DNA of 64,000 bases from positions 744,001 to 808,000 of the forward strand of contig NZ_JASCXI010000002.1 of NCBI RefSeq assembly GCF_030271515.1, given 5' to 3'. The stretch comes from Erythrobacter oryzae (GTDB lineage Bacteria; Pseudomonadota; Alphaproteobacteria; Sphingomonadales; Sphingomonadaceae). The position numbers and the translations under genes were made by a program. The first letter of the stretch is position 1. The number at the start of each line of letters is the position of its first letter. Positions 16,302 through 25,003 of the stretch are shown one piece after another. Below the pieces are notes generated by a model that saw nothing but the letters and a program-made list of their open reading frames with translations, had not been told where the DNA came from and made no database searches.

Positions 16302-17213
16302 CTATTCGCCGGAATGCACCCGGGATCGGGCAAGCTGCCGTTCGCGCCAGGCGATCAGCAGGCCCGCCCCGATGATGAGCGGCGCGCCGAGCCACAGGCT
16401 GGCGGGCGGGGCGCGGTCGAAAATGGTGTAGCCGTAGAAGCTCGCCCACAGCAGCGCGGTGTAATCCATCAGCAGGATCACGGCGGCCGAGCCGAAGCGC
16501 AGCGAGGTCGTCAGCAGCATCTGCGCCGCCGCGCCCACCAGCCCCATGCCGAGGATCAGGCCCCAGGTGACGAGGTCATGCGGCGCCCAGACGAAGGGCA
16601 GAGCGAGCGCCGCAACGGGTGCTGTCAGCGCGGAAAACCAGAAGACGATGCTCCACGGGTTCTCGGTGGTGTTGAGGTCCTGGATCTGGAAGCTGATGAA
16701 CGCGACCATGAAGGGCGCGACAAGGCCGACGGCGATCCCGGCGAGCGTCACGCCCTCGTGCAGACCGCCGAAGGGCTGCATCACCACGATCACTCCGGCA
16801 AAGCCGATCGCGACCGCGCTCCAGCGATAGGGGCCGATGCGCTCGCGCAGTAGCACGATCGCGAGCAGCGTCGCGAAGACCGGCGCGGTGAAGCCGAGCG
16901 TCGTCGCCTCGGCGAGCGGCAGGAGCAGCACCGCGCCATAGGTGAAGATCATCCCGAACAGCCCGGCGGCGGCGCGGCGGGCGTGGGCGGGGAGGCGCTC
17001 AGTCCGCAGCAGCGCGAGCCGGCCGGTCAGCGCCAGCCCCGCGCCGAGCAGGATCGTTGTGGTGAGCTGTCGCCAGAAGATCAGCTCGACCAGATGGGCG
17101 CCGCGCTCGCCCGCGAGCTTCACCAGCATTCCCATCGTCGCCAGCGCGGCAGCGGCAAGCAGCCGCACGAACAGCGCGAGCAGCGGGCGGGGGCGGGCGA
17201 TCGAGCCATCCAT
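16302..17213 (-). CDS. DMT family (EamA) transporter
   Basis: 303 aa with about ten hydrophobic helices arranged as two EamA repeats. The conserved run FGMIFTYGAVLLLPLAEATTLGF in repeat 1 and LVGAAAQMLLTTSLRFGSAAVI in repeat 2 mark the drug/metabolite transporter superfamily. It is an inner-membrane permease, probably an exporter of metabolites or amino acids; the substrate is unknown. ATG at 17213 is divergent from the small membrane protein at 17278. Confidence 0.88.
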   Translation of the reverse strand: MDGSIARPRPLLALFVRLLAAAALATMGMLVKLAGERGAHLVELIFWRQLTTTILLGAGLALTGRLALLRTERLPAHARRAAAGLFGMIFTYGAVLLLPLAEATTLGFTAPVFATLLAIVLLRERIGPYRWSAVAIGFAGVIVVMQPFGGLHEGVTLAGIAVGLVAPFMVAFISFQIQDLNTTENPWSIVFWFSALTAPVAALALPFVWAPHDLVTWGLILGMGLVGAAAQMLLTTSLRFGSAAVILLMDYTALLWASFYGYTIFDRAPPASLWLGAPLIIGAGLLIAWRERQLARSRVHSGE

Positions 17214-17277
17214 CGCCCACGGGCTTGGCCGAGCGCCGGGGATTGCGCAAGCGGGCCGCGCGCCTAAATGGCGCCGG

Positions 17278-17517
17278 ATGGAATTCGTGGCGCAATTCGA
17301 ACTGCTGAGCGATGCCGCGCAGCTCGCGTGGGCGGGCGGGGCGTGCCTGGTGTTCGCGGTGTTCGCGAGCGTGATGGAATGGCGCCGCCAGCGGGCGCGC
17401 GATCTGGCGCGGCTCGAGCGGGTCGGGTGGGTGCCGTGGACCGGGCTGTTCCTGCTCAGCGCGATGCTCGGCGCGGGGCTGCTCGCGCTGGCGCTGCCCG
17501 CGGTGATGAAGGGTTAG
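17278..17517 (+). CDS. Small two-helix membrane protein, unknown function
   Basis: 79 aa. Two hydrophobic segments (LAWAGGACLVFAVFASVM and WTGLFLLSAMLGAGLLALAL) flank a basic loop (EWRRQRARDLARLERVG), so the loop should face the cytoplasm. I do not recognise the family. The codon pattern and high GC3 match the neighbours, which supports a real gene. The ATG is 64 nt from the divergent DMT transporter gene, with no strong ribosome site visible. It is followed directly by the palindromic repeat at 17521. Confidence 0.55.
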   Translation: MEFVAQFELLSDAAQLAWAGGACLVFAVFASVMEWRRQRARDLARLERVGWVPWTGLFLLSAMLGAGLLALALPAVMKG

Positions 17518-17520
17518 CAA

Positions 17521-17605
17521 GGCTGACGGAGGGGTTTGTGCCTCGTACCCCTCCGTCAGCCCTGCGGGCTGCCACCTCCCCATCGCTGCGCGACGGGGAG
17601 GGACT
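17521..17605. repeat. Palindromic repeat family 1 (copy at 17.5 kb)
   Basis: It opens with a perfect 15-bp inverted repeat (17521-17535 with 17547-17561, 11-nt loop) and then a second hairpin at 17575-17601: CCTCCCC, A, TCG, loop CTGCG, CGA, C, GGGGAGG. The segment 17547-17605 recurs in reverse orientation at about 54.57-54.63 kb with only two differences, and both preserve pairing. It is intergenic, between a small membrane gene and the cpaF 3' end. It could be a BIME/REP-like element or serve as a transcript end for either gene. Confidence 0.8.
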
Positions 17606-17714
17606 CTTTGAATTGTTCGATGACAAACGACGCCGAAGGCGTCGCAAGGCCAACCGGCCGCCGGCCGGTTAGGCCGAAGCTATCGGCCCGGCGGGGCCGA
17701 TAGCGCCTGCCTCG

Positions 17715-19244
17715 TCAGAGGCAGGCTTCAAGATACGCCTGATCGAAGCCGAACTGGCGCGCCTTTTCGAGCGTGTAGGGACGCAGGCCCGAGGCGCGGA
17801 ATTCGCCGAGGATCTTCCCGTCCTCGCTCTCGTCGAGGTATTCGAACTTGAACAGCTCCTGCGTCACGATCACGTCGCCTTCCATCCCGATCACCTCGGT
17901 GATGTTGGTGGTGCGGCGCGAACCGTCGCGCAGACGCTTCACCTGCACGATCAGGTCGACCGATTCGGCGATCTGGCGGCTGATGGCTTCCTTGGGGATC
18001 TTGATGTCGCCCATCAGGATCATGTTTTCCATACGGCCAAGGCATTCGCGCGGGGAGTTCGCGTGGAGCGTACACATCGAGCCGTCGTGACCGGTGTTCA
18101 TCGCCGCGAGGAGGTCGAAACACTCCGCGCCGCGAATTTCGCCCAGGATGATGCGGTCAGGACGCATACGCAGGGCGTTCTTCACAAGGTCGCCGATGGT
18201 GATCGCGCCCTGGCCTTCGAGGTTCGGCGGGCGGGTTTCGAGCGGCAGCCAGTGCGGCTGCTGCAGGCGGAGTTCCGCCGCGTCTTCGATGGTCAGCACG
18301 CGCTCGCCGGGGTCGATCATTTTCGACAGGGCGTTGAGCATGGTGGTTTTACCGGAACCGGTACCGCCCGAGATGACAATGTTCATCCGGCAAGCGCCCG
18401 CGATCTTCAGCGCGGTACACATCTTGTCCGACATCGAGCCGAAGTCGCGCAGCATGTCGAGCGTGATCGGCTTCTCGGAAAACTTACGAATCGAGATCGC
18501 GGTGCCGCGAAGGGAGAGCGGCGGGACGATCACGTTCACACGCGAGCCGTCCTTCAAGCGGGCGTCCGCCAGCGGCGTCGTCTGGTCGACGCGGCGGCCG
18601 ACCTGGTTCACGATGCGCTGCGCGATCTGGAACAGGTGCTGCTCGTCGCGGAAGCGGATCGGGGCGAGCTGGAGCTTGCCCTTCTTTTCGATGTAGGTCT
18701 GGTCCGGGCCGTTGACCATGATATCGGACACGTCCGGATCGTTCAGCAGTTCTTCGAGCGGACCGAAGCCGAGCAGCTCGTCGATCAGCACCTTTTCCAG
18801 CGCGAATTGCTCGCGCCGGTTGAGGGTGACCTTGAGCTCGGCCAGCACTTCCATGATGATCGGGCGGAATTCCTCGGAGAGCTCCTCCTTGGAGAGCGTT
18901 GCCGCCGCTTCGGGATCGACACGCTCGAGCAGGCGCGGGAGCACCTGTTCCTTGATCTTGTGGACGCTGGCTTCAAAGCCGCCGACTTCGGAGTTGGTCT
19001 CGTTGATCGCGGCCATGCGCTCGTTGAGACGGTCGATCGCTTCCGAGGTCGATTGCGGTTTCGCCAGCGAAGGCGAGGGTGCCGGCGCGGGGCGCGGCGC
19101 GGGGGCCTCGCCCGGGATCGGGGGGAACTGTTCGCCGCCGCGCGGGCCAGCGCCCGCGCCCTTCATCGGACGTGCGACGCCGAAAGCGGGCCGTGAGCCC
19201 GGCTTCATACCGCCTGCGTTGCCCTTTTTGCCGAATGCGCTCAT
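17715..19244 (-). CDS. cpaF: CpaF/TadA-family pilus secretion ATPase
   Basis: 509 aa from ATG at 19244 (MSAFGKKGNAGG), chosen over an ATG 11 codons upstream. A Pro/Ala-rich N-terminus is followed by the T2SS/T4SS ATPase core. This has Walker A SGGTGSGKTTMLNALS, the Asp box LTIEDAAELRLQQPH, Walker B RIILGEIRG and the His box CTLHANSPREC. The enzyme powers Flp/Tad pilus assembly at the inner-membrane face. No other tad/cpa genes are in the window; in relatives they are often nearby, so this copy appears detached. It is divergent from glmS (197 nt). Confidence 0.93.
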   Translation of the reverse strand: MSAFGKKGNAGGMKPGSRPAFGVARPMKGAGAGPRGGEQFPPIPGEAPAPRPAPAPSPSLAKPQSTSEAIDRLNERMAAINETNSEVGGFEASVHKIKEQVLPRLLERVDPEAAATLSKEELSEEFRPIIMEVLAELKVTLNRREQFALEKVLIDELLGFGPLEELLNDPDVSDIMVNGPDQTYIEKKGKLQLAPIRFRDEQHLFQIAQRIVNQVGRRVDQTTPLADARLKDGSRVNVIVPPLSLRGTAISIRKFSEKPITLDMLRDFGSMSDKMCTALKIAGACRMNIVISGGTGSGKTTMLNALSKMIDPGERVLTIEDAAELRLQQPHWLPLETRPPNLEGQGAITIGDLVKNALRMRPDRIILGEIRGAECFDLLAAMNTGHDGSMCTLHANSPRECLGRMENMILMGDIKIPKEAISRQIAESVDLIVQVKRLRDGSRRTTNITEVIGMEGDVIVTQELFKFEYLDESEDGKILGEFRASGLRPYTLEKARQFGFDQAYLEACL

Positions 19245-19441
19245 TCCAAGCCCCCGAGGGTCCCTACCAAACTGCATCCACCTCGCTCTGGACAGGCGAA
19301 GGGGACGTCACGAGAGATGGTGAATAGGAGGGAATGGTTGTTTTTTTCCTAAACATCCGGAACGCCCCTGATCCTTGGGCTTGCCGTTAAGGATCGTGCG
19401 GCTAGAGCAAGGCGAAATCGAACAGGGAAGAGCTGAAGCAG

Positions 19442-21277
19442 ATGTGCGGCATCATCGGGATCGTCGGCCAGAGCAGCGTTGCCGACCGCTTGGTCGACGG
19501 GCTGCGGCGCATGGAATATCGCGGCTATGACAGCGCCGGGATCTGCACGCTCCACGATGGCGCGCTGGTGCGGCGGCGGGCGGAGGGGCGGCTCGCCAAT
19601 CTGGTGACGGTGCTCGCCGGCAACCCTGCGCCGGGCCATGTCGGCATCGCGCACACCCGCTGGGCGACGCACGGCGCGCCGACCGCCGCCAACGCCCATC
19701 CCCACGCTACGGGCGAGGTGGCGATCGTCCACAACGGGATCATCGAGAATTTCAAGGAACTGCGTGCCGAACTCGCCGCTGCCGGCCGCGTCTTCGAGAG
19801 CGAGACCGACAGCGAGGTGGTCGCTCACCTGATCTCGGCCGAGGTCGAGGCCGGGGCCGATCCGGTGGCGGCGGTGCGCGCCGTGCTGCCGCGTCTGCGC
19901 GGGGCCTTCGCGCTCGCCATCGCTTTTCGTGCGCATCCCGAGCTGCTGATCGGCGCGCGGCTCGGCTCGCCGCTGGTGGTGGGCTACGGGCCGGAAGGGG
20001 AGGGGGCGGAGATGTATCTCGGTTCCGACGCGCTCGCGCTCGCCCCGCTGACCCAGCGCATCGCCTATCTCGAAGAGGGCGACTGGGTGGTGACCCGCCG
20101 CGACAGCGCCGAGGTGTTCGATGCCGCGAACAACCCTGTCACCCGCGAGATCCGCTTCTCCGGCGCCTCGGCCGCCGCGGTCGAGAAGGGCAACTACCGC
20201 CACTTCATGCAGAAGGAGATCTACGAGCAGCCCACCGTGGTGGCGCAGACGCTCTCCTCCTACCTGCGCCGTTCGGACAACTCGGTCGCGCTCCCGCAGA
20301 TCGATTTCGACCTCTCGGCCATCCGCCGCCTGACGATCGTCGCCTGCGGCACCAGCTTCTATGCCGGGATGGTGGCGAAATACTGGTTCGAGCAGTTCGC
20401 CCGCGTGCCGGTCGACATCGATGTCGCCTCCGAGTTCCGCTATCGCAACCCGGTGCTGGAAGAGGGCGGCCTCGCGCTGTTCATCTCGCAGAGCGGGGAG
20501 ACCGCTGACACGCTGGCGGCGCTGCGGCATTGCAAGGCCAACGGCCAGACCATCGGCGTGGTCGTCAACGTCCCCACCAGCACGATGGCGCGCGAGGCCG
20601 ACCTGTTGCTGCCGACCCATGCGGGCCCGGAAATCGGCGTCGCCTCGACCAAGGCCTTCACCTGCCAGCTCGCCGTGCTCGCCGCGCTCGCCGCGCACAT
20701 GGCGGTGAAGAAAGGGTGCCTGAACCGCGAGGAGGAGGCCGAGATCGTGCGCCACCTGCTCGAGGCTCCGGCCGCATTGAACGCAGCGCTGGCGCATGAC
20801 GACGACATCGCCGCGATGGCGCACCTCATCGCCCCGGCGCGCGACGTGCTCTACCTGGGGCGCGGTCAGGACTATCCGCTGGCGCTCGAGGGGGCGCTGA
20901 AGCTCAAGGAAATCAGCTACATCCACGCCGAAGGCTATGCCGCGGGCGAGATGAAGCACGGCCCCATTGCCCTCATCGACGATGCCGTGCCGGTGGTGGT
21001 CATCGCACCCTCCGGCCCGCTGTTCGAGAAGACCGTCTCCAACATGGAAGAGGTCCGCGCCCGGGGCGGGCAGGTGGTGCTGATCTCCGACGCGGAGGGC
21101 ATCGCGGAGGCGGGCGAAGGCTGCATCGCCACGATCGAGATGCCGGTGGTCCACCCGCTGATCGTGCCGCTGGTCTATGCCGTGCCGGTGCAGCTGCTCG
21201 CCTACCACGTGGCGGTGGTGAAGGGCACCGACGTCGACCAGCCGAGGAACCTCGCCAAGTCGGTGACGGTCGAATAG
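19442..21277 (+). CDS. glmS: Glutamine-fructose-6-phosphate aminotransferase
   Basis: 611 aa. The nucleophile Cys2 (MCGIIGIVGQ) confirms the start and the N-terminal glutaminase domain, with HTRWATHG and VHNGIIENF following. The C-terminal half has two SIS sugar isomerase domains (CGTSFYAGMVAKYW, SQSGETADTLAAL, AEGYAAGEMKHGPIAL) and ends in AKSVTVE. It makes glucosamine-6-phosphate from fructose-6-phosphate and glutamine, the first step to UDP-GlcNAc for peptidoglycan and lipid A. AGGGAAGAG lies upstream. I see no ribozyme-like element in the short leader. Confidence 0.97.
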   Translation: MCGIIGIVGQSSVADRLVDGLRRMEYRGYDSAGICTLHDGALVRRRAEGRLANLVTVLAGNPAPGHVGIAHTRWATHGAPTAANAHPHATGEVAIVHNGIIENFKELRAELAAAGRVFESETDSEVVAHLISAEVEAGADPVAAVRAVLPRLRGAFALAIAFRAHPELLIGARLGSPLVVGYGPEGEGAEMYLGSDALALAPLTQRIAYLEEGDWVVTRRDSAEVFDAANNPVTREIRFSGASAAAVEKGNYRHFMQKEIYEQPTVVAQTLSSYLRRSDNSVALPQIDFDLSAIRRLTIVACGTSFYAGMVAKYWFEQFARVPVDIDVASEFRYRNPVLEEGGLALFISQSGETADTLAALRHCKANGQTIGVVVNVPTSTMAREADLLLPTHAGPEIGVASTKAFTCQLAVLAALAAHMAVKKGCLNREEEAEIVRHLLEAPAALNAALAHDDDIAAMAHLIAPARDVLYLGRGQDYPLALEGALKLKEISYIHAEGYAAGEMKHGPIALIDDAVPVVVIAPSGPLFEKTVSNMEEVRARGGQVVLISDAEGIAEAGEGCIATIEMPVVHPLIVPLVYAVPVQLLAYHVAVVKGTDVDQPRNLAKSVTVE

Positions 21278-21385
21278 GGCGCCCTGCCGCGGCCGCAAAC
21301 CGCGCCGTTGCATTAACCATCCCTTCCCGTTGATCCGGCGGCAAACTTTACGGGGCAATAACCATTCGCGGCTAATCCTACGCGC

Positions 21386-23740
21386 GTGGGCAAGCAAGTC
21401 ACCTCACCGCAGCCGGCGATCCCTGCCGAGCTGCCCCTCTCCGATGTGCTCGGACTGACGCGCAATCCCGCGTTCGATGCCACGCGCCTGCGCGCCGAGG
21501 ATGTGGCCGGGCTGACCCGCGCGAGCCGCAACCGGATGATCGCCAACGCGATGCTCGCCGCCTTCATCGTCAGCATCTTCGCGCCGCTGATCGGAGGCGT
21601 GGTCGTGCTGCCCTGGGCCGCGGTGCTCGCCATCATTCTCTGGCGCACCCGCCAGACCGACATGCAGCTGGTCGACACCGCGGCGCGGATCAATCCGGGG
21701 AGCCTCGAGCGGACGCAGAACCTCAACGCGCTGGCGGGCGCGCTGTGCTGGGTGGGGGCGCTGCTCTTGTTCCCGTGGCTTTCGGGCGGCGTGCAGGAGA
21801 CTGCGCTGCTGCTGATCGTCCTCGCCCTGATCAGCGCCTCGACCTTCGTCTATTCGACCTCGCCGCTCAGCGTGCTGATCTACATCGCGGTGCTCGGCGC
21901 GGGCACGGTCGTCAGCCAGGCGCTGGCGGGTGCGTGGCATGCGCTGGGCGGCGCGATCCTGTTCACCATCGCCAACATCGTCGCCACGATCGAGATCCGC
22001 ACCACCTTCGTCAAGGCACGCCTCGCCGAGGCGGCAGTGACGGAGAAGGAGGCGGTGGTCTCGCTGCTGCTGCGCGAGTTCGAGGAGAACGAGGCCGACT
22101 GGCTGTGGGAAGTCGATCCCGGCCGGCGCCTGCGCGCGGTGTCCCCACGCTTCGCCTTCGCACTCGGCCGCCCGCAGTCCGATGTCGAGGGCAAGCCGCT
22201 GCTGGAGATGATCGCGGGCACGCGCTGGTCCTCCGGGCAATTCCCCGCGAGCCTTCACGATCTCGCCGAAAGGCTCAAGAACCGCGAGAACTTCTCGAAC
22301 ATGCTGGTCCAGGTCTCAATCCTGGGCGAGGAGCGCTGGTGGGAGCTTTCGGGCACCCCGATGCGCGACGAACAGGGCCGCTTCACGGGCTTCCGCGGCG
22401 TGGGCTCCGACGTCACCGAACAGCGCAAATCCTCAGAGAAGATCGCCTATCTTGCACGGTACGACACGCTTACGCAGCTGCCCAACCGCCTGCAACTGAC
22501 CGAAGCTCTGGGCGAGGCGCTGCGCTATGCGAGCCAGTGGCGCACCCGCTGCGCGCTGCTGATGGTCGACCTCGACCGGTTCAAGGCGGTCAATGATTCG
22601 CTCGGCCACATGACCGGCGACAAGCTGCTCGCGCAGGTTTCGGCGCGGCTGCAATCGCTGATGGGCGAGAGCCAGCTGTGCGGGCGCCTCGGCGGCGACG
22701 AATTCGCGATCGTGATCCGCGATGCGAGCGCGCCCCATGTCATTTCCGACCTCGCGCGGCGGGTGATCGCGCGCTTGTCCGAGCCCTATCAGGTCGATCA
22801 TCACACGCTCTATGTCGGCGCCAGCGTCGGTTCGGCCGAGGGCCCGCGCGATGGCGCGACGGTCGAAGAGATGATGCGCAACGCCGACCTCGCGCTCTAC
22901 CGTGCCAAGGACATGGGCGGGGGCGAGCATTGCCGGTTCGAGCCCGTCCTCCACGCTTCGGCCGAGGAGCGCCGCCAGCTCGAAGTCGCGCTGAGGAAGG
23001 CGCTGGGCCGCGACGAGATGGTGCTGCATTACCAGCCGGTGGTCGATGCCCACACTGAGCAAGTCGTCAGCTTCGAGGCGCTGGTGCGCTGGAATTCCGC
23101 CGAGCACGGCTTCGTCAGCCCCGGCAAGTTCATCCCGCTCGCCGAGGATACCCGCCTGATCGTGCCGATCGGCCGCTGGGTGATGCGCCGCGCCTGCGAG
23201 GAAGCGCGCAACTGGCCCGAACACGTCAAGGTCAACGTCAACGTCTCGCCCGAACAGCTGCTCGAACCGGACTTCACGACCGAGGTTTTGCAGGCGCTCG
23301 CCGCGACCGGTCTCAGCCCTGACCGGCTGGAGGTGGAAGTGACCGAAAGCATCTTCCTGCGCGATGCGAGCATTGCCCGCAACGCGCTCGAGAAGGTGAT
23401 GGCATTGGGCTGCTCGGTCGCGCTCGACGACTTCGGGACGGGCTATTCCTCGCTGGGCTACCTGAGGAAATTGAAGTTCTCGACCATCAAGGTCGACCGC
23501 ACCTTCGTCCAGGGCGCGGCGCAGGGCAGCAAGGAGAGCCTCGCGATCATCAACGCGGTGGTGGCGATGGCCAAGAGCCTCGACATGTCGACCACCGCCG
23601 AGGGCGTGGAGACCGGCGAGGAAGCGGCGCTGATCCGCAGCCTCGGATGCGACAAGATCCAGGGGTTCTATTTCGGCCGGCCGATGACCGGCGAGGATGC
23701 GCACAACCTGTTCAGGCTGGCGCGCGAACGCCGCGCCTGA
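21386..23740 (+). CDS. Bifunctional GGDEF/EAL c-di-GMP protein with PAS and membrane domain
   Basis: 784 aa, GTG at 21386. Residues about 50-215 hold several hydrophobic helices, then a PAS-like sensor (about 240-345; WLWEVDPGRRLRAVSPRF), a GGDEF domain (YDTLTQLPNR, RLGGDEFAIV) and an EAL domain (SFEALVRW, VNVSPEQL, DDFGTGYSSLGYL, AEGVET). Both catalytic signatures are intact, so diguanylate cyclase and phosphodiesterase activity are both possible. It probably sits in the inner membrane and adjusts c-di-GMP in response to a signal sensed by its N-terminal part. It is convergent with purQ with a 1-nt gap. Confidence 0.93.
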   Translation: MGKQVTSPQPAIPAELPLSDVLGLTRNPAFDATRLRAEDVAGLTRASRNRMIANAMLAAFIVSIFAPLIGGVVVLPWAAVLAIILWRTRQTDMQLVDTAARINPGSLERTQNLNALAGALCWVGALLLFPWLSGGVQETALLLIVLALISASTFVYSTSPLSVLIYIAVLGAGTVVSQALAGAWHALGGAILFTIANIVATIEIRTTFVKARLAEAAVTEKEAVVSLLLREFEENEADWLWEVDPGRRLRAVSPRFAFALGRPQSDVEGKPLLEMIAGTRWSSGQFPASLHDLAERLKNRENFSNMLVQVSILGEERWWELSGTPMRDEQGRFTGFRGVGSDVTEQRKSSEKIAYLARYDTLTQLPNRLQLTEALGEALRYASQWRTRCALLMVDLDRFKAVNDSLGHMTGDKLLAQVSARLQSLMGESQLCGRLGGDEFAIVIRDASAPHVISDLARRVIARLSEPYQVDHHTLYVGASVGSAEGPRDGATVEEMMRNADLALYRAKDMGGGEHCRFEPVLHASAEERRQLEVALRKALGRDEMVLHYQPVVDAHTEQVVSFEALVRWNSAEHGFVSPGKFIPLAEDTRLIVPIGRWVMRRACEEARNWPEHVKVNVNVSPEQLLEPDFTTEVLQALAATGLSPDRLEVEVTESIFLRDASIARNALEKVMALGCSVALDDFGTGYSSLGYLRKLKFSTIKVDRTFVQGAAQGSKESLAIINAVVAMAKSLDMSTTAEGVETGEEAALIRSLGCDKIQGFYFGRPMTGEDAHNLFRLARERRA

Positions 23741-23741
23741 T

Positions 23742-24431
23742 CTAGGCCGTCGCGAAGCTCGCCAGCGCGCTTTCGAACAGCCGCCGCCCGTCTGCACCAC
23801 CCAGCGACGGCACCGCCGCCTGTTCGATCGCGCGTTCGGGGTGCGGCATCATGCCGAGCACCCGGCCATTGGCCGAAAGCACCCCGGCAATGTCGCGCGC
23901 CGAACCGTTGCAGCCTTCGGCATAGCGGAAGGCGACGCGGCCCTCGCCTTCGAGCCTGTCGAGCGTTTCTGCATCGGCGTAGTAATTGCCATCATGGTGC
24001 GCGACCGGAATGCGGATCGTCTCTCCCGCGGCATAGCCCGCGGTGAAGGGCGAGGCGGCGTTCTCAACGGTCAAGGCCACGGTGCGGCACACGAAGCGCT
24101 GCCCGGCATTGCGCAGCAGCGCGCCGGGGAGCAGCCGGGCTTCGGTCAGCACCTGAAAGCCGTTGCACACGCCCAGCACGGGCACGCCGCGCTCCGCCGC
24201 CGCGACGACCGCGCGCATGATCGGACTGGTCGCCGCCATCGCACCCGAGCGCAGGTAGTCGCCATAGGAAAAGCCGCCGGGCAGGGCGATGAGGTCGAGT
24301 CGGTCGGGCAGCTCGGCATCGCCGTGCCACACGCGGATCGCAGGGCTACCCGCGACCGCCTCGATCGCGCTTGCCATGTCCCGGTCGCAGTTGGAGCCGG
24401 GGAAGGTGATGACCGCCGCCCGGAACGCCAT
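23742..24431 (-). CDS. purQ: Phosphoribosylformylglycinamidine synthase, glutaminase subunit
   Basis: 229 aa, ATG at 24431 overlapping the purS stop (TGATG). A class I glutaminase: [10 protein letters not shown] at the N-terminus, oxyanion/nucleophile region [12 protein letters not shown] (Cys near 87) and the catalytic His/Glu in MMPHPERA. It supplies ammonia to PurL for the FGAM synthase step of purine synthesis, in complex with PurS. PurL is not in the window. Length is normal for PurQ. Confidence 0.96.
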   Translation of the reverse strand: MAFRAAVITFPGSNCDRDMASAIEAVAGSPAIRVWHGDAELPDRLDLIALPGGFSYGDYLRSGAMAATSPIMRAVVAAAERGVPVLGVCNGFQVLTEARLLPGALLRNAGQRFVCRTVALTVENAASPFTAGYAAGETIRIPVAHHDGNYYADAETLDRLEGEGRVAFRYAEGCNGSARDIAGVLSANGRVLGMMPHPERAIEQAAVPSLGGADGRRLFESALASFATA

Positions 24432-24664
24432 CACTGCGCGCCTTCGATCGTGAAGCTCTCGATCACCGTATTGGCGAGCAGCTTCTCGCACATCTGGCGG
24501 ATCGTCGCCTCGTCGGTGCCCTCGGCCAGATCGAGTTCGATCAGGCGGCCGATGCGGACATCCTCGACGCCGGCAAAGCCGAGCCCCTCGAGCGCATGGT
24601 GCACCGCGCGGCCCTGCGGATCGAGCACACCGGGCTTCAACCTGACGAGGACGCGCACTTGCAT
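24431..24664 (-). CDS. purS: Phosphoribosylformylglycinamidine synthase subunit PurS
   Basis: 77 aa from ATG at 24664 ([18 protein letters not shown]). The conserved [13 protein letters not shown] and [12 protein letters not shown] segments identify PurS, the small dimeric subunit that holds PurL and PurQ together. An in-frame ATG five codons upstream is possible but gives an unusual N-terminus. It is the first gene of the purS-purQ pair, divergent from the TonB receptor. purC, often adjacent in relatives, is 5.6 kb away here. Confidence 0.93.
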   Translation of the reverse strand: MQVRVLVRLKPGVLDPQGRAVHHALEGLGFAGVEDVRIGRLIELDLAEGTDEATIRQMCEKLLANTVIESFTIEGAQ

Positions 24665-25003
24665 GGCCTGATGCTCCATTCCTGCCCGCAGGCGGCCCCA
24701 TGTGCCGCCGCTTCGCGGGGCCGCTATAGCGTCCCGCGGCGCGGGTGCAATCGCTCGCAACGCAGTTCTCGACATGCGCGGCCAGCAGCTCGCTGTGACG
24801 CTGAATTGTCATAGAACGGTCATGGAAGCGCGACGAATGTCACCCGCTTGCAACAACCGCCGCAAGAACGCCCGCAAAGCGTCGCTTTCGCGCAACATTT
24901 ACCCTGTGGCCATCTCGCGCGAATCGGGAAGAAATGCGACGGGCGGGCCCGCACCTACGCACCATCCGACCATACCATAGGCCATAGCCAAGGGGGTTTT
25001 CCG
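24665..25003. other. Intergenic region between purS and the TonB receptor gene
   Basis: 339 nt between divergent genes. It must contain both promoters. The only recognisable site is the candidate PHO box at 24806-24823. No small gene is convincing. AAGGGGG, near 24990-24996, is the likely ribosome site of the receptor. Confidence 0.6.
24806..24823 (+). promoter_or_regulatory. Candidate PHO box
   Basis: Two 7-bp direct repeats TTGTCAT (24806-24812) and CGGTCAT (24817-24823) are separated by AGAA. The alphaproteobacterial PhoB site is a direct repeat CTGTCAT-N4-CTGTCAT; this matches 12 of 14 repeat positions with exact spacing. It lies 180 nt before the receptor start on the plus strand. Control by PhoB under phosphate limitation is inferred. 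Confidence 0.4.

Noticed and set aside
19245..19441. glmS ribozyme or riboswitch in the glmS leader
   Set aside because: The 197-nt region shows no P1-P2 type catalytic core, and the ribozyme is known mainly from Firmicutes.
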